From Candidatus Rokuibacteriota bacterium (GTDB taxonomy: Bacteria > Methylomirabilota > Methylomirabilia > Rokubacteriales > CSP1-6), in contig JACQFL010000035.1 in assembly GCA_016200085.1 (NCBI GenBank), forward strand, positions 1 through 55,158: a stretch of DNA of 55,158 nucleotides, written 5' to 3'. This document shows, piece after piece, positions 25,393 through 33,293 of this stretch (position 1 is its first letter; every line of letters starts with the position of its first letter). The notes beneath the pieces are model-generated. The model saw nothing but the letters and a program-made list of their open reading frames with translations, ran no database searches and was not told the origin of the DNA. The position numbers were made by a program, and so were the translations under genes.

Positions 25393-26180
25393 GAGAGAAC
25401 ACGCTGAGGTCGATCTGGGCGCGCGGTGAGGCGGTGGTCAACGGCTGGCTGTCCATCCCCGCCGGCTTCTCCGCCGAGGTGATGGCCAACCAGGGCTTCG
25501 ACTCGCTGACCGTGGACATGCAGCACGGGGTCGTCGACTACCAGGTCGCCGTCACGATGCTGCAGGCGATCTCCACGACCCCGGTCATCCCGCTCGCGCG
25601 GGTGCCCTGGAACGATCCCGCGCGCCTCATGAAGATCCTGGACGCCGGGGTCTACGGCGTCATCTGCCCGATGATCAACACGCGCGCCGAGGCCGAGGCG
25701 ATGGTGCAGGCGTGCAAGTACCCGCCCCGCGGCTACCGCTCGTGGGGTCCCGTGCGCGCCTCGATCTACGCCGGCGCCGACTACGGCGACCATGCCAACC
25801 ACGACATCGTGGTCATGCCGATGATCGAGACGGCGGAGGCGCTGAAGAACCTGGACGAGATCCTGAGCGTGGACGGCGTCGACGCCATCTACGTCGGCCC
25901 TTCGGACCTGAGCCTGGCCATGGGGCTCAGGCCGCGCCTGGACCAGACCGATCCGCCCGTGGTCGAGGCCCAGCAGAAGATCGTCGAGGCCTGCAAGCGT
26001 CACGGCGTGGCCGCGGGCATCCACAACGCCACGGCGGCCTACGCCCTCAAGATGATCGCCGCGGGCTACCAGTTCGTGACCCTCGCCAGCGACAGCCGCT
26101 TCATGGCCGCCAAGGCCGCGGAGGAAGTGGCCGTCGTGCGCAAGAGCGGCGTCGCCGCCGGCAAGCTGCCCGCGTACTAG
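25389..26180 (+). CDS. HpcH/HpaI-family class II aldolase
   Basis: A 263-residue TIM-barrel lyase: MANQGFDSLTVDMQHGVVDY with the catalytic His of the DxQHG motif, VIPLARVPWNDPA, the metal-binding glutamate in VVMPMIETAEAL and aspartate in IYVGPSDLSLAMG. The family cleaves or forms 2-keto-3-deoxy or 4-hydroxy-2-oxo acids using Mg or Mn. The GTG start overlaps the upstream stop (GTGA) and follows GAGGAGGGC, so it is co-translated with the molybdenum hydroxylase. An oxidation-then-retro-aldol pathway is plausible inference. Confidence 0.9.
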   Translation: MRENTLRSIWARGEAVVNGWLSIPAGFSAEVMANQGFDSLTVDMQHGVVDYQVAVTMLQAISTTPVIPLARVPWNDPARLMKILDAGVYGVICPMINTRAEAEAMVQACKYPPRGYRSWGPVRASIYAGADYGDHANHDIVVMPMIETAEALKNLDEILSVDGVDAIYVGPSDLSLAMGLRPRLDQTDPPVVEAQQKIVEACKRHGVAAGIHNATAAYALKMIAAGYQFVTLASDSRFMAAKAAEEVAVVRKSGVAAGKLPAY

Positions 26181-26210
26181 GCCACGACCGTGTCGGGATA
26201 TCGAGGAGCG

Positions 26211-26280
26211 CCCCGGCTTGGCCGGGGTGCTGCGAGCGTTGGGGGGTCTGGGGGGCGCCCGGAGCCCCCCAGCTTCAACT
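26211..26280 (+). repeat. GC hairpin repeat, copy C (upstream of Nudix gene)
   Basis: Stem CCCCGGC-TTG-GCCGGGG (26211-26227), then a 40-bp unit (26241-26280) with the 9-bp stem CTGGGGGGC/GCCCCCCAG. The 40-bp unit is the reverse complement of 48937-48976 with two mismatches by eye. It ends three bases before the Nudix ATG. Confidence 0.75.
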
Positions 26281-26283
26281 GAC

Positions 26284-26898
26284 ATGCTCGATCCCGCGCT
26301 CCGCGCGCGCGCCAGCGCCCACCTGGCCGCGTTCCCGCGCCGCACGCAGCCCCTCGACGGCCGGCGCGCGGCGGCCGTCGCCGTCGTCCTGCTGCCGGAC
26401 GAGGAGGGGCGCGCGTGCTTCCTGCTCACCCGTCGCGCGGCCACCCTGCGCGCCCACGCGCGGCAGTGGGCGCTCCCCGGCGGCCGCCTCGACGCGGGCG
26501 AGACGCCGGAGCGCGCGGCGCTACGCGAGCTGCACGAGGAGCTCGGCCTGCTGCTCCCGCCCGATGCCGTCCTCGGGCTGCTCGACGACTATCCGACGCG
26601 CTCGGGCTTCGTCATCACGCCCGTCGTCGTGTGGGCCGGCGCCGCCGGCGAGCTCACGCCGAACGCCGACGAGGTCGCCGCGGTCTATCGCGTGCCCCTC
26701 GCCGACCTGGATCACCCGGACGTCCCGCGGTTGATCTCCATCCCCGAGAGCGACCGCCCGGTGATCCAGGTGCCGCTGCTCGGCACGCTCGTCCATGCCC
26801 CGACGGCGGCCGTGATCTACCAGACCCGTGAAGTCGTGGTTCACGGCCGCCCCACCCGGGTCGACCACCTGGAGCAACCCGTCTGGGCCTGGCGCTGA
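26284..26898 (+). CDS. Nudix hydrolase (CoA-pyrophosphatase-like)
   Basis: This 204-residue protein has a complete Nudix box: LPGGRLDAGETPERAALREL followed by HEELGL, with the metal-binding Glu pair intact. The preceding RAATLRAHARQWALPGG and the YPTRSGFVITPVVVWAG segment resemble NudL/CoA-pyrophosphatase proteins. It would hydrolyse a nucleoside-diphosphate-linked substrate, possibly CoA. The ATG at 26284 has no ribosome site because the repeat copy C abuts it; the start is therefore less certain. Confidence 0.88.
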   Translation: MLDPALRARASAHLAAFPRRTQPLDGRRAAAVAVVLLPDEEGRACFLLTRRAATLRAHARQWALPGGRLDAGETPERAALRELHEELGLLLPPDAVLGLLDDYPTRSGFVITPVVVWAGAAGELTPNADEVAAVYRVPLADLDHPDVPRLISIPESDRPVIQVPLLGTLVHAPTAAVIYQTREVVVHGRPTRVDHLEQPVWAWR

Positions 26899-26946
26899 CG
26901 AATCCTCCGTCTTCGACTTCGGTCCCGCCGACGCCACGGGGAAGTC

Positions 26947-27098
26947 GGCCGACGGGTGGGGGCTCCAGGGGGTCACCCGGACCCGTATCCTCGCGACCGA
27001 TGACGGACGCTCAGCGCCCGGGTGGAGCCCAGCCGCATTCGGGCAGCGGACGCGTGCGGCGTGGTCCCGGTGACCCCTGGAGCCCCCGCCCGTCGGCC
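26947..27098. repeat. Long imperfect inverted repeat, 36-37 bp arms around a 79-bp loop
   Basis: Arms 26947-26983 and 27063-27098 pair with two substitutions and one indel (left arm begins GGCCGACGGGTGGGGGCTCC). Overall size (152 bp) and layout match the inverted repeat at 4226-4380, and the loops share short strings such as GACGCTC and GTGCG. The 26899-27217 gap holds this repeat and a TATTCT hexamer (27177) but no convincing gene. Confidence 0.75.
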
Positions 27099-27217
27099 CA
27101 CCTCGCGGTGACCGTCGCCGTGGCGTTCAAGGACGGAGGACTGGCTCGCGGGAATCGCGCGGAGGCCGTCGTGGGGTATTCTCTGGCGGCGGGCGGGTGA
27201 GGGTCGTGGGAGGGGTC

Positions 27218-28009
27218 ATGGGCAGGCTCCACGGGCAGGTGGCGATCATGACGGGGGGCGGCAGCGGGATCGGGCGCTCGGCGGCGAAGATGCTCGCCGC
27301 GGAGGGGGCGCAGGTCGTCGTGGCCGGACGGCGGCGCGAGCCGCTGGAGTCGGTGGTGCGCGAGATCGAGAAGGACGGGGGGCGCGCGGCCGCGCGCGCG
27401 TGCGACATCGCGAAGCCGGCCGAGGCGGAGGCGCTGGCGCGCTGGACCCTCGCCGAGCTCGGGCGGGTGGACATCCTCGTCAACAACGCGGGGCACTCGA
27501 GCAAGGCGCGCAGCGTCCGCTGGGTGGGCCTCGACGAGTGGAACGCGGTGATGAACGTCAACCTCACCGGCGTGTACGTGCTGACCCAGGCCGTGCTGCC
27601 GGGGATGCTCGAGCGCGGCGGGGGCACCATCATCACCGTGGCCTCGCTGGCCGCGCTGAAGTCCTCGCTGGTGGGCGGCGCGCCCTACGGCGCCGCGAAG
27701 GCCGGCGCGCGCAACCTCATGAACCACGTCCACAACACCCTGCGCGACCGGGGCATCCGCGCGACCACGATCCTGCCCGCCGAGGTCGACACGCCGATCC
27801 TCGACAATCGCCCCAAGCCCCCCGACGCCGCAGGGCGCGCGACGATGATGATGGCCGAGGACGTCGCCGAGGCGATTGTCCTCTGCGCCACGCTGCCGCC
27901 GCGCACCGTGATCGAGGAGATCATCATGAGCCCCACGCGCCAGCGCGACATGGTGGCCGAGCTCGCGGTGGCCGCCATGTCGGGCGCGCCCGCGGGAGCG
28001 AAGCCATGA
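27218..28009 (+). CDS. Short-chain dehydrogenase/reductase (SDR)
   Basis: This 263-residue classical SDR has the NAD(P) loop MTGGGSGIGRSAAKML, NNAG (ILVNNAGHS), the N-x-x-L-x-G helix region (MNVNLTGVY) and catalytic Ser and YxxxK in TVASLAALKSS and PYGAAKAG. The Arg-rich VVAGRRREP after the second strand suggests NADP preference. ATG at 27218 gives the usual family N-terminus; a GTG at 27197 is possible. It heads an eight-gene operon and overlaps the selenoprotein gene by ATGA. Confidence 0.88.
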   Translation: MGRLHGQVAIMTGGGSGIGRSAAKMLAAEGAQVVVAGRRREPLESVVREIEKDGGRAAARACDIAKPAEAEALARWTLAELGRVDILVNNAGHSSKARSVRWVGLDEWNAVMNVNLTGVYVLTQAVLPGMLERGGGTIITVASLAALKSSLVGGAPYGAAKAGARNLMNHVHNTLRDRGIRATTILPAEVDTPILDNRPKPPDAAGRATMMMAEDVAEAIVLCATLPPRTVIEEIIMSPTRQRDMVAELAVAAMSGAPAGAKP

Positions 28010-28980
28010 CCACGGACAAGAAGGACGGCTTGACGCTCATCGACGATGGCCGGGCGGGCGAGATTCGTGCACGTGTGGCGGGTGGCCGGGTGCTCGTGGC
28101 CGCCGACGCGCTGGGCGCGGGCGGCGCGGCCGAGGTCGATCTCACGGAGGTCGCGGGGCGGCTCGGGCGCCCGCTCGCCCTCGACGTGGAGGAGCGCGCG
28201 GCCTGGCTCGGCGTGTCGGCGGCCGCGCGCGCCCGCGCGCTCGCCTCGCTGGAGGCGCCGGACTTCGCGCTGCCCGATCTCGCGGGCCGCGTGCATCGGC
28301 TGAGCGAGCATCGCGGCAAGAAGGTCTTCCTCGTCGCCTATGCCTCGTGGTGAGGGTGCCGGCTCGACCTGCCGGTCTGGCAGGCGCTCCACGAGGAGCT
28401 GAAGGACCGCAACTTCGTGGTGATCACGGTGGCGCTGGACAAGAGTGCCGACGACGCGCGGCCGTGGATCGAGGCCGCCCGGCCGACGCATCCCTCGCTG
28501 ATCGATACCGCGCACGTCGTGGCCGACCTCTACAACATGGTCAACGTGCCCACCGTGGTCTGGATCGACGAGGCCGGCCGCATCGTGCGACCGAACGACG
28601 TCGCCTTCGGCTCCGATACTTTCCGCCACATCACCGGCATCGACGCGGCGAAGCACCAGGGGCTGCTGCGCGCCTGGGTGCGCGGCGAGGCCCGGGCCCC
28701 CGGCGCCGACGACGTGCGCCGGCTGCAGTCGCTGCCGACGGAGGCCGACCAGCAGGCGCGCGCGGAGTTCGCGCTCGCCGACTGGCTCGCGCGCCGCGGC
28801 CGCGCCGAGGCCGCCGAGCGCCACTTCGTCCGGGCCGGCGAGCTGGCCCCCCACGACTTCAACATCCGCCGCGGCAGCATGCCCATCCGCGGCCTCGACT
28901 CGATGGGCCCGAAGTTCCGCGAGATGATCCAGGAGTGGGTGGGCGGCGGGCGGCCGTACTACAAGCCGCTGGAGGATTGA
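28006..28980 (+). CDS. Redoxin-domain selenoprotein, in-frame TGA read as Sec116
   Basis: An ATG overlapping the SDR stop (ATGA) opens a frame that runs to 28980 with one internal stop, TGA at 28351-28353. Both sides are clearly one protein of 324 residues. Residues 1-85 are a unique N-terminal domain. Then comes a redoxin/TlpA-like fold: APDFALPDLAGRVHRLSE, VFLVAYASW, then the TGA codon, then GCRLDLPVWQ, VVITVALDKS and VNVPTVVWIDEAG with the cis-Pro. A helical C-terminal region resembles a TPR. The TGA stands exactly where the nucleophilic Cys after Trp belongs, giving W-U-G-C-R. A SECIS-like hairpin follows at the expected distance. I infer a selenocysteine thiol oxidoreductase or peroxidase. 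The alternative is a nonsense mutation or a Cys-to-TGA base error. Confidence 0.85.
28351..28384 (+). promoter_or_regulatory. Predicted bacterial SECIS element downstream of the Sec codon
   Basis: After TGA (28351-28353), CCTGCC (28368-28373) pairs perfectly with GGCAGG (28379-28384) around the loop GGTCT. The loop begins 20 nt past the TGA, within the 16-37 nt range used for bSECIS prediction, and its first bases are GGU, the feature recognised by SelB. The hairpin also codes for residues, as bacterial SECIS elements do. Confidence 0.75.
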
Positions 28981-28981
28981 G

Positions 28982-29752
28982 ATGGCGACGGCGGCGCTGA
29001 ACGGGATCACCATCGACTTCGACGACGGCGGGCGGGGCGAGCCCGTGCTCCTCTCGCACGGCTACGGCGCCACGGGCAGGATGTGGGAGGCGCAGCGTCC
29101 GGCCGTCGAGCCGCGCTACCGCCTCGTCACCTGGGACATGCGCGGCCACGGCCAGACGGTGACGCCGGACGACCCCACCCAGTACTCCGCCGACCTCACC
29201 GTCGCCGACATGCGTACGCTGCTCGGCCACCTCGGCATCGCGCGCGCGGTGATCGGCGGGCTCTCGCTCGGCGGCTACATGTCGCTGGCGTTCCACGCGC
29301 GTCATCCGGAGTTGGTGCGCGCGCTCGTGATCTGCGACTCCGGCCCGGGCTACCGCAACGCCGAGGCGCGCGCGGGCTGGAACGCGCGCGCCCACGAGCG
29401 CGCGGCGGACTTCGAGGCGCGCGGCCTCGAAGCGCTGGCGGGCCGCAGCCGCGAGGCGAGCGAGGCGGCCAAGCGCCACCGGTCGGCGCGGGGGCTGGCC
29501 CACGCGGCGCGGGGCATGCTCGCCCAGGAGAGCGCCACGGTCATCGACTCGCTGCCGGCGATCCGGGTGCCGACCCTGATCATCGTCGGCGACCGCGACA
29601 CCGCCTTCATCGCGCCGTGCGAGTACATGGCCAAGAAGATCCCGGGCGCGCGGCTGGAAGTCATCCGCGACGCCGGGCACGCCTCGAACATCGACCAGCC
29701 CGCGGCCTTCGACCGCGTGCTGCTGGACTTCCTGGACGGCCTGCCCCGGTGA
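28982..29752 (+). CDS. Alpha/beta-fold hydrolase
   Basis: This 256-residue hydrolase has an HGYGATGRMW oxyanion region, DMRGHGQT, the nucleophile elbow GGLSLGGYMSL (Ser), an acid in VGDRDTAFIAP and a terminal DAGHASNIDQP with the catalytic His. It resembles 3-oxoadipate enol-lactonase-like esterases; the substrate is not known. It starts one base after the redoxin stop and overlaps the next gene by four bases (GTGA). Confidence 0.9.
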   Translation: MATAALNGITIDFDDGGRGEPVLLSHGYGATGRMWEAQRPAVEPRYRLVTWDMRGHGQTVTPDDPTQYSADLTVADMRTLLGHLGIARAVIGGLSLGGYMSLAFHARHPELVRALVICDSGPGYRNAEARAGWNARAHERAADFEARGLEALAGRSREASEAAKRHRSARGLAHAARGMLAQESATVIDSLPAIRVPTLIIVGDRDTAFIAPCEYMAKKIPGARLEVIRDAGHASNIDQPAAFDRVLLDFLDGLPR

Positions 29753-30600
29753 AGGCCAGCGTCGGCGCCATCACCGTCACGCGCGTGATCGAGAACGGCG
29801 GGCCCACGCGCCCGACCTTCCTCTTTCCCGACGCCGTCCCCGAGGCGCTCCAGCGCCATCGCGACTGGCTGATGCCGCACTTCATGGCGCCGGACGGCCG
29901 CTTCATCGCCAACGTGCAGACGTACGTGGTGCAGGCCCCCGGGCTCACGATGCTCGTCGACACCTGCGTCGGCAACGACAAGGTCCGACAGATCAAATCG
30001 TGGAACATGATGCGGACGTCGTTTCTCGAGGATCTGACGAAGGCGGGGTTTCCGCAGGAATCGATCGATCTCGTGCTGTGCACCCATCTTCATGTTGACC
30101 ACGTGGGCTGGAACACGCGCCTCGTCGACGGCCGCTGGGTTCCCACGTTCCCGCGCGCCCGCTACGTGTTCGAGCAGAGCGAGTGGGCCTACTGGTCGAA
30201 GAAGGACGGCGACGAGTCGGGCGCCCTCATCGACGACAGCGTGCGCCCCGTGGTCGAGGCCGGCCGGGCCGATCTCGTCACCAGCAATCACCGGATCTCC
30301 GAGGAGATCTGGCTGGAGCCCACGCCGGGCCACACGCCCGGGCACGTCAGCGTGCACCTCGCCTCGCGCGGCGCCGAGGCGGTGATCACCGGCGACCTCA
30401 TGCACCATCCGGTGCAGTGCGGCGAGCCCGACTGGCACAGCCACTTCGACGACGACGCCGTCATGGCGCGCGCGACCCGCAAGGCCTTCTGCGCCCGCTA
30501 CGCCGACCGCGACGTCGCGATCCTGGGCACGCACTTCGCGGGCCCGGGCCCCGGCCGCATCCTGAGCCACGGCGAGGCCTGGCGGTTCAGGGCGGCGTGA
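29749..30600 (+). CDS. MBL-fold metallo-hydrolase
   Basis: This 283-residue metallo-beta-lactamase-fold protein has the zinc motif CTHLHVDHVGWN (HxHxDH), later ligands in PTPGHTPGHVSVHL (His) and ITGDLMHHPVQ (Asp), and a terminal LGTHFAGPGPG (His). The layout fits lactonase- or arylsulfatase-type members that hydrolyse esters or lactones. The GTG start overlaps the alpha/beta hydrolase stop and the stop overlaps the enoyl-CoA hydratase ATG (TGATG), so it is tightly operon-bound. Confidence 0.9.
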   Translation: MKASVGAITVTRVIENGGPTRPTFLFPDAVPEALQRHRDWLMPHFMAPDGRFIANVQTYVVQAPGLTMLVDTCVGNDKVRQIKSWNMMRTSFLEDLTKAGFPQESIDLVLCTHLHVDHVGWNTRLVDGRWVPTFPRARYVFEQSEWAYWSKKDGDESGALIDDSVRPVVEAGRADLVTSNHRISEEIWLEPTPGHTPGHVSVHLASRGAEAVITGDLMHHPVQCGEPDWHSHFDDDAVMARATRKAFCARYADRDVAILGTHFAGPGPGRILSHGEAWRFRAA

Positions 30601-31469
30601 TGGGCTACACGCACCTGCTCGTCGAGGAGCCCGCCCCGCTCGTGCGGAGGCTGACCCTCAACCGGCCCGAGAAGCGCAACGCGCTGAACAACACGCTGCG
30701 CGGCGAGATCTTCGACGCCCTGCGCGCGGCCGATGGCGACGAGGGCGTGCGGGTGACGATCCTCCGCGGGGCGGGGACGTGCTTCTCGGCCGGCTACGAC
30801 CTCGGCGCCAACAACCGCGAGGGCCAGCCGTACCCGACCGCGCCGGGGGACGGCCAGTGGCCGCGCCACGTCGTCGAGGGCTGGTTCGCGATCTGGGACC
30901 TCGCCAAGCCGGTGATCGCGCAGGTGCATGGCTGGTGCCTGGCCGGCGGCAGCGAGCTGGCCACGGCCTGCGACCTCGTCTACGTCGCCGAGGACGCGCA
31001 GATCGGCTACCCGCCGGTGAGACTCATGAGCCCTCCCGACATGCAGTTCCACCCCTGGCTGCTCGGGCTGCGCCACGCGATGGAGCTCATGCTGACCGGT
31101 GACGCGATGAGCGGGCTCGAAGCCGCGCGCCTCGGCTTCGCCAACCGCGCGTTCCCGGCCGCGGAGCTGGAAGGCGGGGTGCTCGCGATCGCGGAGCGCG
31201 TGACGAAGATCCCGACCGAGCTGCAGCAGATCAACAAGCGCTCGGTGCACCGGGCGATGGAGATCATGGGCATGCGCGCGGCCATCCGCGCGGGGACGGA
31301 GCTCCAGGCGCTGGCCTTCCACCAGCGCGCGTCCATGGAGTACCGTCAGGAGATCCGCGAGGGGCTGACGCGCGCGCTCACCAAGCGCGACGAGACGTTC
31401 GGCGATTATCGGACCAGGAGCAGGACCGAGGGCGGGCAAACCGGGGCGGACAGAAAGGACGGGGACTGA
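30600..31469 (+). CDS. Enoyl-CoA hydratase/isomerase family protein
   Basis: This 289-residue crotonase-fold protein has LNRPEKRNALNNTLRGEIFD, the oxyanion-hole stretch GTCFSAGYDLGANN, and VHGWCLAGGSELATACDLVY. The Glu positions of classical hydratases are only partly matched (the second helix reads PPVRLMSPPDM), so hydration, isomerisation or hydrolysis of an acyl-CoA are all possible. The last 15 residues are polar and low-complexity. TGATG overlap with the MBL gene; the next SDR starts four bases later. Confidence 0.88.
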   Translation: MGYTHLLVEEPAPLVRRLTLNRPEKRNALNNTLRGEIFDALRAADGDEGVRVTILRGAGTCFSAGYDLGANNREGQPYPTAPGDGQWPRHVVEGWFAIWDLAKPVIAQVHGWCLAGGSELATACDLVYVAEDAQIGYPPVRLMSPPDMQFHPWLLGLRHAMELMLTGDAMSGLEAARLGFANRAFPAAELEGGVLAIAERVTKIPTELQQINKRSVHRAMEIMGMRAAIRAGTELQALAFHQRASMEYRQEIREGLTRALTKRDETFGDYRTRSRTEGGQTGADRKDGD

Positions 31470-31472
31470 CCG

Positions 31473-32465
31473 ATGGGCATGCTCGACGGCAAGACGGCGC
31501 TGGTGACGGGGGCGGGACGGGGCATCGGACGCGGCATCGCGATCGCGCTGGCGCAGGCGGGCGCGAAGGTGGTGGTCAACGACCTCGGGGCGAGCCTGGA
31601 CGGCGAGGGCAACATGCGCGGGCCGGCCGACGAGGTCGTCACCGAGATCGCCAAGAATGGCGGGACGGCCGCGGCGAACTACGGCTCGGTGGCCGATTAC
31701 GATCAGGCCACGGCCATGGTCGAGCAGGTGGTCAAGACGTGGGGCAAGATCGACGTCCTCGTCCACGTGGCCGGCATCCTGCGCGACCGCATGATCTTCA
31801 ACATGACCAAGGAGGAGTGGCAGGCCGTGCTCGCCGTCCACCTCGACGGCGCCTTCTACACCATGCGCGCGGCCTCCGTGCACATGCGCGAGCAGAAGGG
31901 CGGGCGCATGATCGCGATGTCGTCGGTCTCCGCGCTCGGCTCGCCGGGCCAGCCGAACTACGGCGCCGCCAAGGCCGGGATCATCGGGTTGATCTGGTCC
32001 ACCGCCAACGCGATGGCCAAGTACGGCGTGACCGCCAACGCCATCATGCCGAGCGGCGCCACCCGCATGATCGACTCCACCCCACGCGGCCGCGCCGTCT
32101 TCGAGCAGACGGGCAAGTGGCCGAGCGAGCAGGCCGTGGGCACCGAGCGGGATCCCGACAACGTCGCCCCGCTCGTGGTCTATCTGTCGAGCGACGCGGC
32201 GGCTGGCGTCAACGGCCAGGTCTTCCACTCCTTCGGCTACAACTACACGCTGATGGAGCTGCCGCGCCCGGTGCGCTCGATCAACTCGACCGGCCGCTGG
32301 GATCCCGAGGAGCTCGCGCGCATCTTCCCGAAGACGCTCGGCCGTGACCTTCGGACCCCGGCCGGGACCAACTTCGGCCGGACCCTGGACGAGCAGCCGG
32401 CCGGGGAGTGGAGCGACCTCGTGCCGGGCCGCCGCTTCTGGCAGTCGCCGTACGAGGCCAAGTGA
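31473..32465 (+). CDS. SDR-family dehydrogenase with C-terminal extension
   Basis: This 330-residue SDR has TGAGRGIGRGIAIAL, VVVNDLGASLDGEG, VAGILRD in place of NNAG, MIAMSSVSALGSPGQPNYGA and the YxxxK in NYGAAKAG. The N-terminal part resembles the hydroxyacyl-CoA dehydrogenase domain of multifunctional beta-oxidation proteins (NDLGxxxDG motif). About 70 residues after the SDR core (from around PVRSINSTGRWDPEEL) are an extension without a recognised fold. AAGGACGGGG precedes the ATG. Confidence 0.9.
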   Translation: MGMLDGKTALVTGAGRGIGRGIAIALAQAGAKVVVNDLGASLDGEGNMRGPADEVVTEIAKNGGTAAANYGSVADYDQATAMVEQVVKTWGKIDVLVHVAGILRDRMIFNMTKEEWQAVLAVHLDGAFYTMRAASVHMREQKGGRMIAMSSVSALGSPGQPNYGAAKAGIIGLIWSTANAMAKYGVTANAIMPSGATRMIDSTPRGRAVFEQTGKWPSEQAVGTERDPDNVAPLVVYLSSDAAAGVNGQVFHSFGYNYTLMELPRPVRSINSTGRWDPEELARIFPKTLGRDLRTPAGTNFGRTLDEQPAGEWSDLVPGRRFWQSPYEAK

Positions 32466-32472
32466 CCGCCGG

Positions 32473-32967
32473 ATGAAGAACGTCCTGCTCGTCTGTCACG
32501 CCAACACGTGCCGGAGTGTGATGGCGCACGTCCTGCTCGAGCAGATGCTCGCCGCGCGCGAGGTGCACACCGCGGTGCGCGTCCGCTCGGGCGGGGTCGG
32601 CAACATCGCGCGCGACGGCATGATCCCCTCGCTCGACGCCCGGATCGTGCTCCGCGAGGACGGCATCCACCTCGCGGAGACGACCATCACCTCGACCGAT
32701 CTCCGCCAGCACACGGAGATCGTCGTCGCGGCCGACCTCATCGTCACCATGACCGTGGAGCAGAAGGAGACCATGCGGCGCCTGGCCAACGGCTCGGCGG
32801 CGCCGCTCTACACCCTGCGCGAGCTGGCCGGCGAGGCGGGCGACATCGGCGATCCGGTCGGGCTGGGCGAGGACACGTACCGCGCCTGTCGCGACGAGAT
32901 CAAGCGGTGCCTGACCAAGTCCATCGACCGCGTGCTGACGACGTTACGAGTGGAGGCTCAGCGATGA
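32473..32967 (+). CDS. Low-molecular-weight phosphotyrosine-phosphatase-family protein
   Basis: This 164-residue protein has the P loop LLVCHANTCRS (C-x5-R with following Ser) and the general-acid loop GDIGDPVGLGEDTYRACRDE. Both define the LMW-PTP/ArsC (thioredoxin-type) family. It could dephosphorylate protein tyrosine or arginine, or reduce arsenate; extra redox cysteines needed for the latter are only weakly suggested (Cys in TYRACRDEIKRCL). The ATG is seven bases past the SDR stop; the stop overlaps the next ATG. Confidence 0.85.
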   Translation: MKNVLLVCHANTCRSVMAHVLLEQMLAAREVHTAVRVRSGGVGNIARDGMIPSLDARIVLREDGIHLAETTITSTDLRQHTEIVVAADLIVTMTVEQKETMRRLANGSAAPLYTLRELAGEAGDIGDPVGLGEDTYRACRDEIKRCLTKSIDRVLTTLRVEAQR

Positions 32968-33287
32968 TCTACGAGTACCGCGCCTACTACATCATGCCCG
33001 GCCGCATGCCCGACATCCAGAAGCGCTTCGCCGACGTGACCATGCGGCTCTTCGCCAAGCACGGCATCAAGGTGGTCGGCTTCTGGGACACGATGTTCGG
33101 CGAGTCCAACGAGCTCGTCTACATCTGCGCCTACGACGACCTCGCCGCCCGCGACCGCGTGTGGAAGGCCTTCATGGGCGATCCCGAGTGGCAGGCCGCC
33201 CGCAAGGCCAGCGAGGCCAACGGCCCCCTCGTCGAGCGCGTGGTCAACAAGATCTGGCGCCCGACGTCGTTCTCGCCGCTGCAGTAG
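32964..33287 (+). CDS. NIPSNAP-family protein
   Basis: A 107-residue dimeric ferredoxin-like-fold protein of the NIPSNAP family: MIYEYRAYYIMPGRMPDIQK, KHGIKVVGFWDTMFGESNEL and YICAYDDLAARDRVWKAFM are diagnostic. Function is uncertain; members often accompany degradation genes. GGAGG precedes the ATG, which overlaps the preceding stop. It is the last gene of the operon that begins at 27218. Confidence 0.88.
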   Translation: MIYEYRAYYIMPGRMPDIQKRFADVTMRLFAKHGIKVVGFWDTMFGESNELVYICAYDDLAARDRVWKAFMGDPEWQAARKASEANGPLVERVVNKIWRPTSFSPLQ

Positions 33288-33293
33288 AGCGCC

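Noticed and set aside
28417..28980. Separate 187-residue gene starting at ATG 28417
   Set aside because: Homologous redoxin sequence continues unbroken upstream to and across the TGA at 28351; the start would drop the active site.
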